In this document: positions 1-14,500 of the stretch, one piece after another
Layout of the letters: each line of letters starts with the position of its first letter
Position numbering within the stretch: the stretch's first letter is position 1
Assembly: GCF_020882245.1 (NCBI RefSeq)
Contig: NC_083597.1
Span: forward strand, 45,796,152 to 45,860,151
DNA: 64,000 nt
Reading direction: 5' to 3'
From: Rhopalosiphum padi
Taxonomy: Eukaryota > Arthropoda > Insecta > Hemiptera > Aphididae
Program-made: the position numbers and the translations under genes
Notes under the pieces: generated by a model
What the model saw: the letters and a program-made list of their open reading frames with translations, nothing else
What the model was told of the DNA's origin: nothing
Database searches by the model: none

Positions 1-458
1 TTTTAACTATAAACTATAGATATGTTTAACACGTCTTTAAATAAATACAACTAAAATGTATTTATAACGTATGCATCGCATTACATATGACATGAATAAA
101 TAATAATAATAATAATAATTGTGCGATAAATATTTTATTTACAAAGTAAACTATCAAATTGTGTATAAAATTATATTGGTTAAAAATTGATTATCAAAGT
201 TACATTGAATTATTTTTCATACAGACGTGACCATTTCGATAAATAATTATTTCGTATTACACAGAATGTGTAATTCTCGTAGAGGAGTCGTTACTCGGGC
301 GTTTTATAAATTTTATAATGTATAGTTCTAATGTTATGGACTATTAAAAACTGACCAAATATTTAAATTAATCGCATTCTTTTGTCACGTAATTAAATAG
401 CACGCGTTGTTTGAATAAAGCGTATGCGAATATTAATGGACGCGAAAAATTGTTTTAG
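1..458. other. upstream intron or flank of the SLC46-like gene
   Basis: AT-rich sequence ending in an AG acceptor just before 459. No further exon of the transporter could be recognised here, so the preceding exon should be further left. Confidence 0.5.
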
Positions 459-3179
459 GTGAACAGACATTGATGTATTTGTTGGTTCGAGTTAAATTCG
501 GTTGGAATGAAGTAGACTTCAGTGTCTTCTCTACGTATTACTTTATTTGTAATCTCGTAGGTAAATTTAATTTATATTACTATGCCTACTGTGGCATTAT
601 AATATACAGTTCAACCATTATAGGCAATAGTCGTCAATAACCAATAATAATTGTGCATTATTAAATTCTAGGTATTGGATTTTCGTTGTGGATTCTGGTT
701 AATCGTTTGGGCATTGACGACAGACTGATCGGAGCAATTGGATGTCTGAGCAAAGGACTGGCTTCCTTCGTTTACGCCTTTGCGCCGACCGAATTTTTAT
801 TCTACCTAGGTGAATATAATATTATGTTTTAATTATTACATCCATACAAATATAATATAATGCGTAGGAGGTACTTATATAGAAAATACTATTTGATCAT
901 ATAAAAAACCAACATTATTATATTATATATTTATTTCAGGTCCGATTGTCGACATTTTTCACGGTACAGCACTTGTTGCATTTAGGGCGATACTCTCAAA
1001 ACTTGTTCCTGCAAATCAACTAGGTATTTAAAATGAAATCCATAATATTATGAATTAAATTTCGTGTCACACGTATAGTGTTATTATTTTTTAAATGTAT
1101 ATATATGCTTAACCATTCATATTTTATATCATACCTATTGTATGCAGGTCAAGCGTTGGCGGTATCTTCACTCGTCGAAACTATAATTCCTGCAATATTT
1201 AGACCACTGTACAGTGTAATTTATTATAAGACACTGCACAATATGCCTGGCGCATTTTACGTATTCGGAGGAGTGCTTAATATTTTCGGAATCTTTGTTT
1301 TCATGTGAGTAAATATAATAGATAAATAAATAAACCGTAAACATCATAATCACATTAGTATTTCTAAGACATCAAATCATTAATAATTATGATCATCATC
1401 AACATCTAAAGTGAGATTCAATATAATTATTACCAGGACCTTGCACCTTAATTAACCGAAACACGAATAAAACATTCTGGACTTTTGAGTTCGAATTTTA
1501 TTTTTTATTTTTACAATTTTCATGTTATATATAATTTTGTATTTATTTTGTGTAGTTAGTTTCATTTTGTAGTCAGTTGTTTAATAATAAAAATATTATA
1601 AATAGGAATATTTTTACAATAAATATTATAAATATTTTCTTAAAATAACTTGAAAATAAAATCCAATTATATCATTTGATTCTGATGAAAGTCTATAAAA
1701 TCCTTATAAGAGATTTAGAAGTTTGAAAAACCAATGAAAAAGTAAAATATAGAAAAATACAACACAGTAACAATTATAGTTCGTAGAAAAATAATAACTA
1801 GGAAAACATCTTACACAAGAAAAAAACATTTAGTAATAAATTATGTAGGCGTATTATATAGGCAATTTCTTGATAAATTTCTACTGGTTAAAATGAATCG
1901 CCAAATATAGTAATATTATATTATTTCTTATAACTATGATTTATTACTTTATAAATAAATCCTTATAAAGCCAATAGAAATTATAAATATAGACGTGTAT
2001 CGTCTGGCGTCGACAACTATCAATATATTAATAGTGATCAATTAATAAAAATACCAATACATCATAGTACACCTATTTGCAGTGACAATATCATATAATA
2101 ATACCAAATATTTTTAAGAAAAAATAGTAATAGATAAATATAAAATGTATGTTAAGGTACATACATTTACATCAGTGACAAGGATTACAAATAAAGATCT
2201 TCCAATATAACTCTCTCCTATTAGTATAAATGGATTTAATTTATGAAATAATAACGAATCATTATCATCATGTAATATTTATAATAGACATAATAAAATA
2301 AATATAATCCCATAAAAAATTATAGGTACATATATTTCTAGATAAGTAAATACAATAAAATTAATCACGCTTGTTGGCATGTGTTTAAATTTGGTCCATG
2401 ATTGTCACTTATTTCCATAGATTTTCAATACATTTAAAGAAATTATAAAAAAAATTCGGAATTCTAAATAGGCTTCAACAAGACTTGAATATAATATATA
2501 CTTGATTCCGATCGAAAATTTAGCACTGGTTGTTTTCACTTCTAAAAAATATTGTTTAAAGAAAAAAAGTCATCATTGTAAAATTTAAAATATCTAAATT
2601 CACTTATAATAAAAAATGCTTACCTTTCCTCGTAAAATATAACTTAAAATTGGTTTTAAAATATAATTTAAAAAAATTTAAAGTAAATAGTGTCTTTTAT
2701 GAAAAATGAATACTTAAGTTTATAAAATAACACTGTTTAGTTTATAGTATATGAAAAGTCATTAAATCAGTAATATAATAATGATTATTTATTTAAGCTT
2801 ACAATACAGGCATGAGCCCAGTAAGTTTACATTAATATTGATACAATTAAAATTGCAATTACATATCATCATGAAAATAATTATTTTTTTATGATCAATG
2901 ATTTTATATCTTTTGTCATTAACACACACAGTAGCTGAGAAAATTATATTATTTATTTAATAAATTATGAAACTATTATTCATAAAATAACTAGGTAGGT
3001 GCTGAAATACTTAAATGAGCATTGGAAAGTGAGAGTCATTTTTTTTCAAATCCAATGAAAGTTGATAATAATAAGAAGAATAAATATTTACTGATTTTCT
3101 ATTCAGATGGATGTACAATCGTACACAACAGAAGAGCGTAAAAACGAATGATTCAGAAATGCCAAAGTTGCAAAAATGA
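459..3179 (+). CDS. SLC46-like major facilitator transporter, 3' part (5' end outside window)
   Basis: Exons 459-560, 672-809, 940-1023, 1148-1304 and 3107-3179 (stop TGA 3177-3179) join in frame into about 184 residues. Every intron is GT-AG; the first four exons enter with a Gly codon split after its first base. Visible motifs are GEQTLMYLLVRVKFGWNEVD, then IGFSLWILVNRLG, KGLASFVYAFAP, PIVDIFHGTALVAFRAILSK, SLVETIIPAIFRPLYSVIY and FYVFGGVLNIFGIFVF. These give about six hydrophobic spans and match the C-terminal half of SLC46 proteins (proton-coupled folate transporter and thymic stromal cotransporter relatives), which move solutes across plasma or endosomal membranes. The tail is short and polar and ends MPKLQK. 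The last intron (1305-3106) is long. The family is a recognition call and the substrate cannot be told. The N-terminal half must lie left of the window. Confidence 0.85.
1305..3106 (+). other. last intron of the SLC46-like gene
   Basis: The donor GTGAGT is at 1305-1310 and the acceptor CAG ends at 3106. The 1.8 kb between is AT-rich with many stops in all frames. No gene or clear mobile element was seen in it. Confidence 0.7.
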
Positions 3180-4389
3180 TTTAACTCTAAAGTTTCACGT
3201 CACAATGGATACCCGCAAGATTTTTATACTTCCCTTAATGTGAAATATATATATATTTTTGATTAGGTATCATTTTATCATATTATTTTGAATGCACATT
3301 TTTTTCTTAAGTAAAATATTTCAATATTAATCTTTTTAATAATATTTAGTTTTACTAACTTGTGATAATTTTCAAAATGCATGGAATGTCCATTTATTAA
3401 TCTTCAGTGGTGATAGTCTCGTACAGTTGTACATAATATAATGTATATATTCAACTACCATTATTAAAAATAATATTTTTGTTTTATCTACTGTTAATAC
3501 AATTTGTAAAATATTCTTCAGATCGATGTACAAGAAAAAAAAACAAAATGAAAAATGTGAATATGTTGAAGAGAAACAGGCCTTATCAGCAAAACCTAGA
3601 AGTGAGCATCCATAAAACCGCATTGAAATCTGTTAAAATTATTAATATTGTTTTTAAATTATTTTTACACGAAAAATTGTTTTTATTAATTATACTCTAT
3701 AATATATTTTTATTTTATATTATTTTACTAGTAAAATATACTATATTTACTACTGCCAACCTATTTTACTTGTATATTATAATTTATATTAGCTAAGTTT
3801 TACTTATTACTGGAACCTATTTTAGAGTGTTCAAATTAAACTCTGTTGAGTGAGAAAACACGGTAATTCTGCACATTCTTACGTGATATTCCCCCATTGA
3901 TATCAGTTGCACTATTGCAGGATGTCTCGTGAGAATGCGCAAAAAACCGATTTTTTATCTCGATGGAGTATAGACTACTTTATGTATTTCTTTTGGAATA
4001 TTTTATAATTATTAAATTGGTACGGTTATCATATATTGTTATTGTTATAAATAGAAACGCTTTATGTATATTCATATATTTTTTTTTAAATTAATATAAG
4101 TTATATTATATAACCATTTATTAAAAATATATTGATATTACAAATATTTTTTAAAACATATTGATTTACCTACCTTCTGTAAGCAAAGCTTGTGTTGAGA
4201 GTTGAGAATTATTTTCTTAGAACCTTAAAACTACATTGACAATAATAGAAATTAATACAAAATATACAAACTATTTTTTTAAATTTATAATTCAAATGTA
4301 TAAAAATTAGATAATGATTTATTTATATTAATATTATTATTTACTCTAAAATATTTCTTGAAGTTATTATTTAGACAATTGAAATATGT
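3180..4389. other. intergenic AT-rich sequence
   Basis: Downstream flank of the transporter gene. Short ORFs at 3372-3623 and 3479-3796 overlap on opposite strands, are low in complexity and resemble nothing known. An imperfect inverted repeat (about 3871-3893 with 3919-3941) could form a hairpin and may be the remnant of a small transposon end. Confidence 0.4.
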
Positions 4390-5770
4390 TGGCCCTAAAT
4401 AATAAATATGTACATTTCTAGCCTATATATATTATTTTTATAGTTTACATTTAAATCATATTTTAAAGTTTCACGTTTACTTATATATGAATGCAATTTT
4501 ATTGAAAGTGATTTATTTTGTAAAAAATAGGATATAGAATATATTTTACACAGCAAATTAAAATAAAGTACAATCAGTTCTTTATAATCATCTTTAGTAC
4601 ATCTGACCCGATCTGCCTTATAAAATACAGTACTATTTTCTAAAGAAATGAGAGGTTTTAGCGTTTTTTCAGAGGCTTTACCATATGTAACAATGCCACA
4701 TTTTCGAATGAATTGATAAGGTGACGTATATTATATCTGAGGAGACAATTTTATTCAAACAGAATAGTGTTTATACAATAATACGTAGATGCATATCAAT
4801 ATTTGATGTATGACAGTTCCATCTCATCTACAATTTAACATCAAACTTAAATACTTAAACTTTGTTACTCTATTAATATTAAAATAATAATAATTTGGGC
4901 TATCAGATTAATTATAACCATTATATATTATTATTCCCTAATTTGTAAGCTGTGAACAACTATACATAGAAAAAGCAATAAATAATGTTATATTATTATT
5001 GTCTGTTATTTTTTTTTAAATTAAGATTTTAAATGAACCTATTAATTATCTTGTGGTACACCACAGCTTATACAACATTCATTACTTATATTATAGTAAT
5101 TTATTAAAACATATTAAACTCTATTTTTTAGATAACTTGAAAACAATTTTAAACTTTTATTGACAATTCAAAAACCTGGAAAAGAATTTAATATCTGTTC
5201 ATAATCAACAGTATCGAAGACTTTAGCAAAGTTCAAAAAAACTGCAATAGATTTTCGGCTGTCGTCAAGTGCAATATGTAATGTATTTTGATACATTATG
5301 AAGTGCATCAATAATCTCTAGTTCTTTTCTAAATCCAAATTGAATTTTTACAACAATTTATTTTCCTCTAAAAATGTAATTAATCTATTCTTTATTATTT
5401 TTTTCTAACACTTAAGCAAAAATACCAATTATTGATAAATGGGTTATATAGTCATATAGATACTCAGAATTTGTTTATCTCCATTTTTGAAAATAGATTT
5501 TACAATAATGACTTTAAACTGAGTTGGAAACATACCTTCTTTTAAACTTTTATCATACATACAAATTAATGAATTTGTAATATAAGGTATAATGTGCTTG
5601 ATAAGTTTAACTCTAAATTGTGCCGCAGTTTCCTGTTTCTGAGAGCTGAATAGTTGAATAAGTCTTTCTATATCTACAACGCCTACATCTTTGGTTAACA
5701 TATTATCAAAGTGTTTGTCAAAAAGTTTTGGTTTTTCCATAATTACTATTTTAAATTTTTTACTCGAGTT
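4390..5770 (-). pseudogene. decayed non-LTR retrotransposon (LINE) reverse-transcriptase remnant
   Basis: Read on the minus strand, blocks appear in the order expected for a CR1/Jockey-type LINE ORF2. About 5440-5770 encodes the stretch before the polymerase motifs (IPYITNSLICMYDKSLKEG, then FPTQFKVIIVKSIFKNGDKQ). It is followed, after a frame change and a stop, by LSIIGIFA and VLEK, a relic of the usual N-Y-R-P-I-S motif region. About 5160-5270 encodes FAKVFDTVDYEQI, the Ala-Phe-Asp-x-Val-Asp region, with the first catalytic Asp still readable. About 4590-4720 encodes GIVTYGKASEKTLKPL, a typical C-terminal LINE segment. Several frameshifts and stops make it non-functional. It lies between the transporter and the 3' end of the beta-galactosidase gene. 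Confidence 0.75.
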
Positions 5771-5829
5771 GATTCTAATGTCAAAAAAACACTCATTGAA
5801 AGGATTGCATACGCATATGCAATACAATA

Positions 5830-8450
5830 TAATATATACATATAAATATATAATGTTTCAACTCAATAAATAAACTATAAAAATAGAACTGGAATAATCA
5901 TAATAGGTTTAGCCGGTTTAGGTAATAAATTCGGGTAAAAAAAAATTAAATTCTTTAAAAATGATTATTCCATGTTCTTTATTTTTTTACAAAACATAAA
6001 CAATTATATAATAACGTTTGAGTACCAAGCATCCCACTTACAAATTTGACATTTTTTTCAGGTATAACGTACATGATGATGTATTTATATTAGGTACACA
6101 GAAATTACAAACATAACAGATAGTTTAATTAAATTATAGTACATGTAATCATATTAAATTTATTTTATTTGTAACAATATGACTATACAGTAGAGAGAAA
6201 TGTTGTCGAGTCCTTTTATATAAAGGTTTAATCAATAACTTTGAATAAAACTAAATTGCAATCATCTTTGTTATATAACAGAATGAATGGATTATCTTAC
6301 AAAATACAATTTTGAAAACTTTCTTAAATTGTTACTCATTAATTTACCATCTAAAGATAAGAAATACTTATTTAGTATGATTAGAGAAACCAGAACCATT
6401 ATATATCTCATCAAAGTTTAAAGCGTATTATTTTTGGATATATATCATTTAAAGGTATTTTTAAATAATAAATATTTTCATGTTCATATAGTTGAAAAAT
6501 ATTCATAATTTAGGTCAAAAGTTCTTTTGAATCCATGGAAATTATGATAAATATATATATAAAGTTTTAGTTTTTTTTTTTTTTTAATGTAGAATGAATC
6601 GGTACATAATATTATAAACATTTTTATTTATTATCTAAATAATTTTTATGGAGCCTTTTTAAGATTCATTCAAATATTAATTAATTGTTTTTTTTTCAAG
6701 GCATACTATAATAAGTATAATATGTTTATTATGCCTATATCTATGTATGCCAAGATAGAAACTATGATTATAATATTGTGTATTCATAAGTTTTATTGTA
6801 AATTTAAAATTTCTCTATATTTTTTTTTTTTTGCAAAATCAGAAAAGATATTTGATTACCACTAAATAATTATTGGTTAGTTAGTCAATTAATGAAAAAA
6901 AAAATGTTTAAAGTTTATTATATTAACACAAAGATACTTAATAGGAATAAGTTGACAAGTTGTTTACAAATAATTTCAGTACTGGTTTCTCTTCAAATCT
7001 TAGTAAAACATGTATATATTGCCTAATGAGTAATAATATGAGTATTAAGTAAATTACACGATATGCACTCACACTGATGTTTAAAGTTTTAAATTGAATA
7101 TTGCGTATAAAAAAATGTACATATCAATTTTTAAAATTATTATTATAAATTACTTCTGAGTACTCGATTATTGGTTATTAGTAAAAATGATTATTGGATG
7201 ATGTCTGATGTTTTTGCATAAATAATTGTAATAATGTAGGTAATTTACTATAAAAATTACAAAAATGATTACAATTTGCATTGGAAATATAATTTTACTG
7301 AGGCTAAACGCTGTAAACAACATATGTATAAGCTACTTACATTTTCCATCTTGGACGCTGCGTTACTATATATTTGCATTCAAGTATTGAAACTCTTATG
7401 ATTTTATGGGCTTTGCTTCGATATAAAAAAAAATTATCAATTCCATTTTCGATTAAAACTGTTCTAAGCTTTTTTATTAAATTTTTTCTTTTTTTTTTTT
7501 TAGAAATCGATTAATATTATCTGCCAATGTTCACGGAGGCCAGATAAGAATGCCAAATTTTAGAAAAATTGCTAAGACCCTACTCTGATACAAAAAAAAA
7601 AAAAAATAATATTCTCAAAAAAATTTAAATGTACAACTTAATATAAGTGGTGAGTTCAGTGTAAATAACGTTCCGTATTCAAATAACCATAAGCTAATAA
7701 CCTTGTAGTTGATGCTAAGACATAATAATAAAATGCGAATATGTAAATTTAACGTTAATTTTTGTTGTGAAACGTTTCACCACATAGTGAAATATTTCAG
7801 GCTTTAAACATTAAGTATCTGCAATCTTTATCTATTTATATCTAATACTATCGTGTTATATGTTATCGATAGTATTATACAACTTTAAGTTATTGTTACC
7901 TAATTATTATGTCTAATCTATGTCCGGTTACTTGAGTTGTAGTTTTTGTATTTCTACATAATAATAATGTGGTTTACTCGTGATGCCCGATGTTGTCTTT
8001 TCAATGTTCATAAATAAAAGGTCTTTCGCATTAAAATTGACTCATCATTATTATGTTTTTCATTACACAACATTGTAGTACTTGGCATATGTTACACGTT
8101 TACTAGTTTTTAAACTGATGTACATATTACATAATGTTAAAAATAGATTTTAATTATAATTCCGTGTAATATAAATAATCAACAACTATACAATTTTAAA
8201 GTGTCTTATATTTTTTTTATTACTATTACGTCTACAATTAATATGATTATTTATGAGTTTAAATATCGTAGTGAATTGATAATAATCCATAATTACTTAA
8301 CACATCTAATACACGATCATATATTTAATAATAAACACGCATAAAAATAATTGTTTACGCAGATAAGGTTTACGTACAATATAAATTATAATAATTTTTA
8401 AAAAATATAACCATATCTATTCATTCATTTATATAAAATGTTTATATATG
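5830..8450. other. intergenic AT-rich sequence
   Basis: No exon with coding-like composition was found on either strand. It has poly(A)/poly(T) runs and one TATCGATA-like site near 7864. It appears to be ordinary spacer between the LINE remnant and the beta-galactosidase 3' end. Confidence 0.5.
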
Positions 8451-8456
8451 AATATA

Positions 8457-8466
8457 TTTATTTATT
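8457..8466 (-). terminator. poly(A) signal of the beta-galactosidase gene
   Basis: Two overlapping AATAAA hexamers on the minus strand (TTTATT on plus at 8457-8462 and 8461-8466) lie about 50 nt past the stop codon, a normal distance for 3' processing. Confidence 0.55.
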
Positions 8467-8515
8467 CACTTGAACAACATAATTAATCGAATTTATGGAG
8501 TATTGTTTTTATTTT

Positions 8516-11500
8516 CTATAACCCATCCAAACGAGGTTTATCAACCAACTTGACGGTAAAATCTTCAGAAGCCCCTTCGAGTTCTACCATTACTATAGTG
8601 TTGAGTCCAGGAACTAAATATGGAGCTGGAACGTATAGTGTGATTTGTGGACCTACTGCTGGCCAATATCTACCGATGTTAATGCCATTGATAAACGCAA
8701 CACCCTAAAAATTTAATAGTCAATCTGATTAGTTATAAATTATAATAAAATTTTAGTAAGTATTTAAATTATATGATTTGTATGTATAGTTCTAGGAATA
8801 GTATTTAATTAAGTAAAATAAATGGTAAATATTATTTTATAGTCAAACTATTCAAAGCTTCAAAATACAAACAAGTAAATTAACATTTAACATTTATATA
8901 ATAAAATGTATAATTCAAGATTTAAATCTCAAATATTTTTCATATTAATAATACAGTCATTATTGTATATTTTATAATATAAATTTTGTATTATTAGAAT
9001 AATTAAATTATTTTATCTAGTCGTATTATGAAAAATAATAATAAAATGAATGCATAGAAAACATCATACTTAAGTTTATTGTTTATTAATAAATAAACTA
9101 TTCTCTGTATAATGATAAGTATTATCTTTTATTGTTTTTTATTAAATAATAATTAATTAAACTAATTTGTTATTAGTGTTATTAGTACCATAACATACCT
9201 ATGGTAGGATAAATGAGGCCCCGGGCCGTAGGATATGTAAAAAAACATATGCACATGCATTGTAACAAACTTATTTTAAATTGTATTTTTGAAATAATTA
9301 ATTAGGTTCCTATATTTTAAAGTTTAAGCCAATGGTGATTATTAAAATGGCTAAATGGGTAATAATATTGTTAAAAAAAAACATAATATTTTCATCGTCA
9401 CGCTAATGCATAAAAGCACAGGTTACTCTGTTATGTTTAATATTAAAGAGAATTGACTTATTATGAAATTAAAATTTAAAAATATAATCTAGGACCTCTA
9501 CTCATTCAAGATATGATTAGAGCATGAACATAAACCTACCTGGCCCTGGATAATAATATTTATAAAGAGTTAAATTATCTTTATTTTTTATTAAAATCTA
9601 TGTTCTAAGTGTAGATGTTTTTCATTTTAATTTTAAACTCAGAAGTTCTTTTTATTTAGCATGAGCATTGAGCATAAGGAACCACCATCATGATCAACTT
9701 GAATATATATTTTTTAACTGAACGTCTAATATAATTTTAAATTAATCAACAAACTTTTGTCCATCCAGATGTATCTAAAAACGTGTCCAATGGTTTTGTG
9801 TGTTTGTTGTCTTGCGGTACGATAAAAACTCCCCTGTAAAAAGCTGGTGGTTTGACGTTCGGTTGAATATTTTGAGTTTCTAACCATGCCGTTTCATTCA
9901 ATGGATATCCAGTCATTACCCACGGACCTAGGGTATGTTTTCCTAACGTAACGTTTGACAAAATCCCCTAAAATTTACCAATTAATACATATATTCAATT
10001 TAAAAATAGATGTCATTAAGGTACCTTTCTATCCACCAAAAATCTCTTGTCGTTAATTCTTCCTTGATTTTCGACGAGAATACTCAGTTTTTGATTATTG
10101 CCAATTACTGATAATTCCATTGTTGTATTACTATGAGATCTACTCATAGTTCCTAATTTCACCTAAATAAACATCAACAGTTTTTAATTTCACATTTGAA
10201 ATAATAGCTTATTAAATATCTCTAAACAAAAATCCAAGTTTAAGTACAATTTATATCTAAATAACTAATATTTACAGGATATCGCTATCATACAGTTTTA
10301 TCTCTTATGAAAGATTTTTACTTATAAATTTTATTTTAAATCTGGCTTATTAAATTACTACTACTGAGCTTTCTAATTTTTATTACTATTATATTATTAT
10401 AAGTGTACTTGACACAGAAAAAATTGTTTATAATTTATTTCTTTACTTTACATGCAGCAATGTTAAAATAAAACCAGATTCCAAACGAATAAGTTAGAAA
10501 ACAGTAATTTATTGATAGACATTTAGTAATTATTAATAAATAGTTTTTTTTTATCATGATATAAATAACTTAAAACAAAAAAAAACTGAATTCATTTATT
10601 TAGGTTTTATAATTATGAAAAACCTAAGTTAGAGAGTTCTTTAAGAATATATGTATATAAATAATAAATTAATTTAAATGTTTACAACATTTAAATCTTT
10701 AATTTTCCTTAAAATTTATTTCATAATAATGTAATATGCTTTAAAAATTTTATAAAATAAATATGTAAACTTTTTAAACAAAATATTTGTATTCGGTTTT
10801 AAAGAAACCTATACTAGATACTATTTTAGTATACATTTAAAATAAATGTTTTTAAATTATCACAATTTTTAAGATTCAAATATTAGACTCTAATTGATTA
10901 TAAATATAATAACGAATTGTTAGAGTATAACAAAATATTATATTACATAATATAATGTTAAATACTTACATTATTTAAAAAGATGATTGCTCGGTCACCA
11001 AGTGATTTGATTACTAGTGGTAATTTAGTCAATCCTGTAATCAATGGTAGATTAGTTTCATACAACACTAGCCCATGATTTATATCCATATCTTCAAAGC
11101 ATAATGGTACGTCATTTAAGACCGGTTTGAGACGTCGTGCTACGCTATCAAATAAGCTGACAACGGGCAACATATTTACAGTTCCGTAATTGCCCTTTGG
11201 TGCAACTTTTGGAGTTGATCCAGTAGGAAAATTCTGTGGAAATTGTCTTAGTATGAAAATGTTTATATAATATTATATTAATATATATTTTATATTATAA
11301 ATTATAAATATTAAATACTTCTAAATAATTATAAATATTATTTCTCTTCAATTTATTTCACGACCATTTTATGCACTAACTTAATCATAACTTATTGATC
11401 TTTAACATTTGTTGGCTTTTACAAGTTACGTTACTGTGAATCCAGACCAGAATAATGGTATTCTTAATACTCAGTATAAAAATTATATATTATTACGTAG

Positions 11501-14500
11501 TGTTTATTTATTTTTCGACCGTATTTCAATACATATGGGTATGAAAATTTTAAATCCAACACTGTGCGAATATAAATAATAATGTAAGTTATGTACATCT
11601 AACAGGGCTCGGAAGTTGTAGCAATAAAAAAGTTACTTTTAGCTCTTAAATATGCACATAAAAACTTTAAAATATGCGCTATAAATAGCACAAAAAATAA
11701 GCATTTAACTCAAAAAAATTAAATGTAATCTTACAAATTTTAGGGGCTCATAGACGTCAGGGATGTCTGGACTGGTTAAACTATAAGCTGTCAGCAAAAT
11801 TGTTGAATTATTTAAATATAATTGTATAAGTTTACTTATAATTAAACTATTTTATATATTTACCTTGGAAATTACACTGAATTATTAAATGTTTTCTTAT
11901 ATTTTCGAAAATATACCCAAAAATAGCACTATAAACCCTAAATTAGCAAAACAGCAATAAAACCAGTAAATATGCAAAAAATAGCAAAATTAAATTTCGT
12001 GTATGACATCGGAAAAATGTGAAACATATTTATATCTCACTTAAGATGTTCTAGAATGAACCAAGAAAAATATGCATTTGCTAGAATTTCCGAGCGCTGA
12101 CAAATAATAATAATAATAATTTCATTCAAACCAAATAATTATAAATAATCTATTAACTATGTTTCAATCAACTGTATTTTCCATAAAAAATCAAGTCATA
12201 AGATGTATTTTTATTAACTTAATTTAACTTAAAAATGCTTAAATATTTAGTTTATAGTAACTATTAAGTAGTTGTACTGCTATACATTGAAATATTGTAT
12301 TTGAATCACATATTTCAATGTACAATCTACTAAGTAAGTTATTTTTTATGTTTTTTTTTTTTTACTTTTAAATGTATTTGAATTACCGCATTTTTTAGAG
12401 TCTGTTTAATAGCATGATACTTTTCTGTCGGATCACCAGCTTCATCTAACGGAGCGGAAAAATCGTACGAGGTCAATTGCGGTCGATAGCCAGATTTATC
12501 TGCAGTTGTCCCGTTCGTATTAGCACCCGAAGTAAATCCAAAGTTGGTTCCACCGTGGAACATAAAAAAGTTGAAAGATATGTTGTTCGCCAAAAAATAT
12601 TTCAATACTCGTATTATGTCCTTGGTATATCTAACCGGCCTAGGACTTTCCCAAAACGCGACCCATCCATCGTAGAACTCAGAGTTTACCAATGGTCCTT
12701 TTTTTTGAACTTGTCTCAAATGATCAAAACACTCAGTTACTATAAAAAGTTAATTTATGTTATAGACGTGCAAATATCATAATATACTATAATATACCAA
12801 TTTGAGAAACAAATAAATATATTATTTATTTATATGAAAATAAATTATTCCTCTTAAAAAAACTTATATCTTATCACATTACATTTTATTAATTATAATA
12901 TTAATTTTATAATACTTCAAATGTACCGGATTTGTGTATAGGTACATCATGATAATAACGTATGATTAAATCAAAATAATTGTAAATATCAAATATTTGT
13001 TAAAATAGTTTTAAAAAAATGTACCTAAATTAATATTTAGGTATAGAAATGTTCCATAAACTTACATACAGTTATATACTCATAAAGTAACTATAAATAT
13101 AATTAAAATCGCTTTACTTCAGTGTAATTTTTTCATTGAGTAGGCCACTGTCACCTCAGGGATAATTAAAATAGATATGAATATCTTATGTTACATCTAA
13201 AAATTGTATAACCAAAAAAATGTAGGTAGTTCAACGCTACTAATATTTTCGAAGAGCAATTTGTCTGTAAATATTAAAATATCATAGTATAATAGAATAC
13301 AATTAGAATGTAGATTGAATAATCTTGATTCAAAGTTTCTGACATTTTCGTATTATAAACTAAAATATTATACATAGATATTACTACATATTTAAAAGTA
13401 CATTGTTAGTTTCAAAAACCTATTTTTACTCTTGGATAAAGTTATTGATAGAAATTTAAGGTTAATACATATTTTAATATAAGCAATAATTACCAAAAAG
13501 ACCTAAACAATGAAAGAGTACTTCCCTAGGGAGTATTCATTTTTGAACGTAAATTTGAATCATTTATCTTATCTTACCATTAACAATTGCAGCAAAGTCG
13601 ACAGTAGAGTATACATTTGGAATCTGTCCACACTGCAAATAAGATAAATCGCATTCGTCAGTTGTATAAAGTTGAGCTTGTTCACCAACATAGTACAGAA
13701 GTAAATCCCTAAGCCATAACTTGAACTCCATATCGCAGTTTCCTAAGTCGTTATGCCCATATTCATTTTCTATCTAAGTAAAAAAAAAAAAATCATAACT
13801 CAAATACTATTTTGAATAACAGAGTTTTATTAATATGTAAAAATTATAAAATTTAAAATTCATGAATTTATTATAAATACGATACACATTATTCAACATT
13901 CTAATACAAATAATACGATATATTATATTTATCCTTAAACTTTGATCCACTTCAGCAATAACTTGACTTAATAGACAATAGGTACTTAATAAATGATTGT
14001 GTATAACATTTTACTTCTTGAATTTGTTTAATTTTATTGCTTATAAGTAGATCACAGATTTATATGTATTAAAAAGTATCAAAATATGCCATATAATAAA
14101 CAGTTCAGATTGTAAAAGTATGCAATAAAATTTCAATTATTTACATCACAAATTTGTATATATTAATATTATAAAAAAGTTATTGTAAATTAATGTATAT
14201 TTTTTAAATTAAATTTATTATGAAAATGAATAAAAATAATAAAAATATGTAATAAATAAAATAGACGATTTTAATAATATTTACATCACAAATTTTTACA
14301 TTATTAATAGAAATATTGATCGATATTTACATATTGTAAAAAAGATATTATAAATTTGTAAATTAATACCTTTTTTAAATTTCGCTACAATGTGCCTTAC
14401 ATTTTGAATTTCGTAAAAATATGCAATGACTATTAAATATACAAAAACAATGTCACCAATAATTTCAAACTAGTATTATTCGTACAGATTACTGATAAAA

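Noticed and set aside
9207..9553. Possible MITE suggested by CCCCGGGCCG and CCTGGCCCTGG patches
   Set aside because: The two ends match too poorly and no target duplication was seen.
12477..12782. 101-codon plus-strand ORF
   Set aside because: Antisense shadow of beta-galactosidase exon 7.
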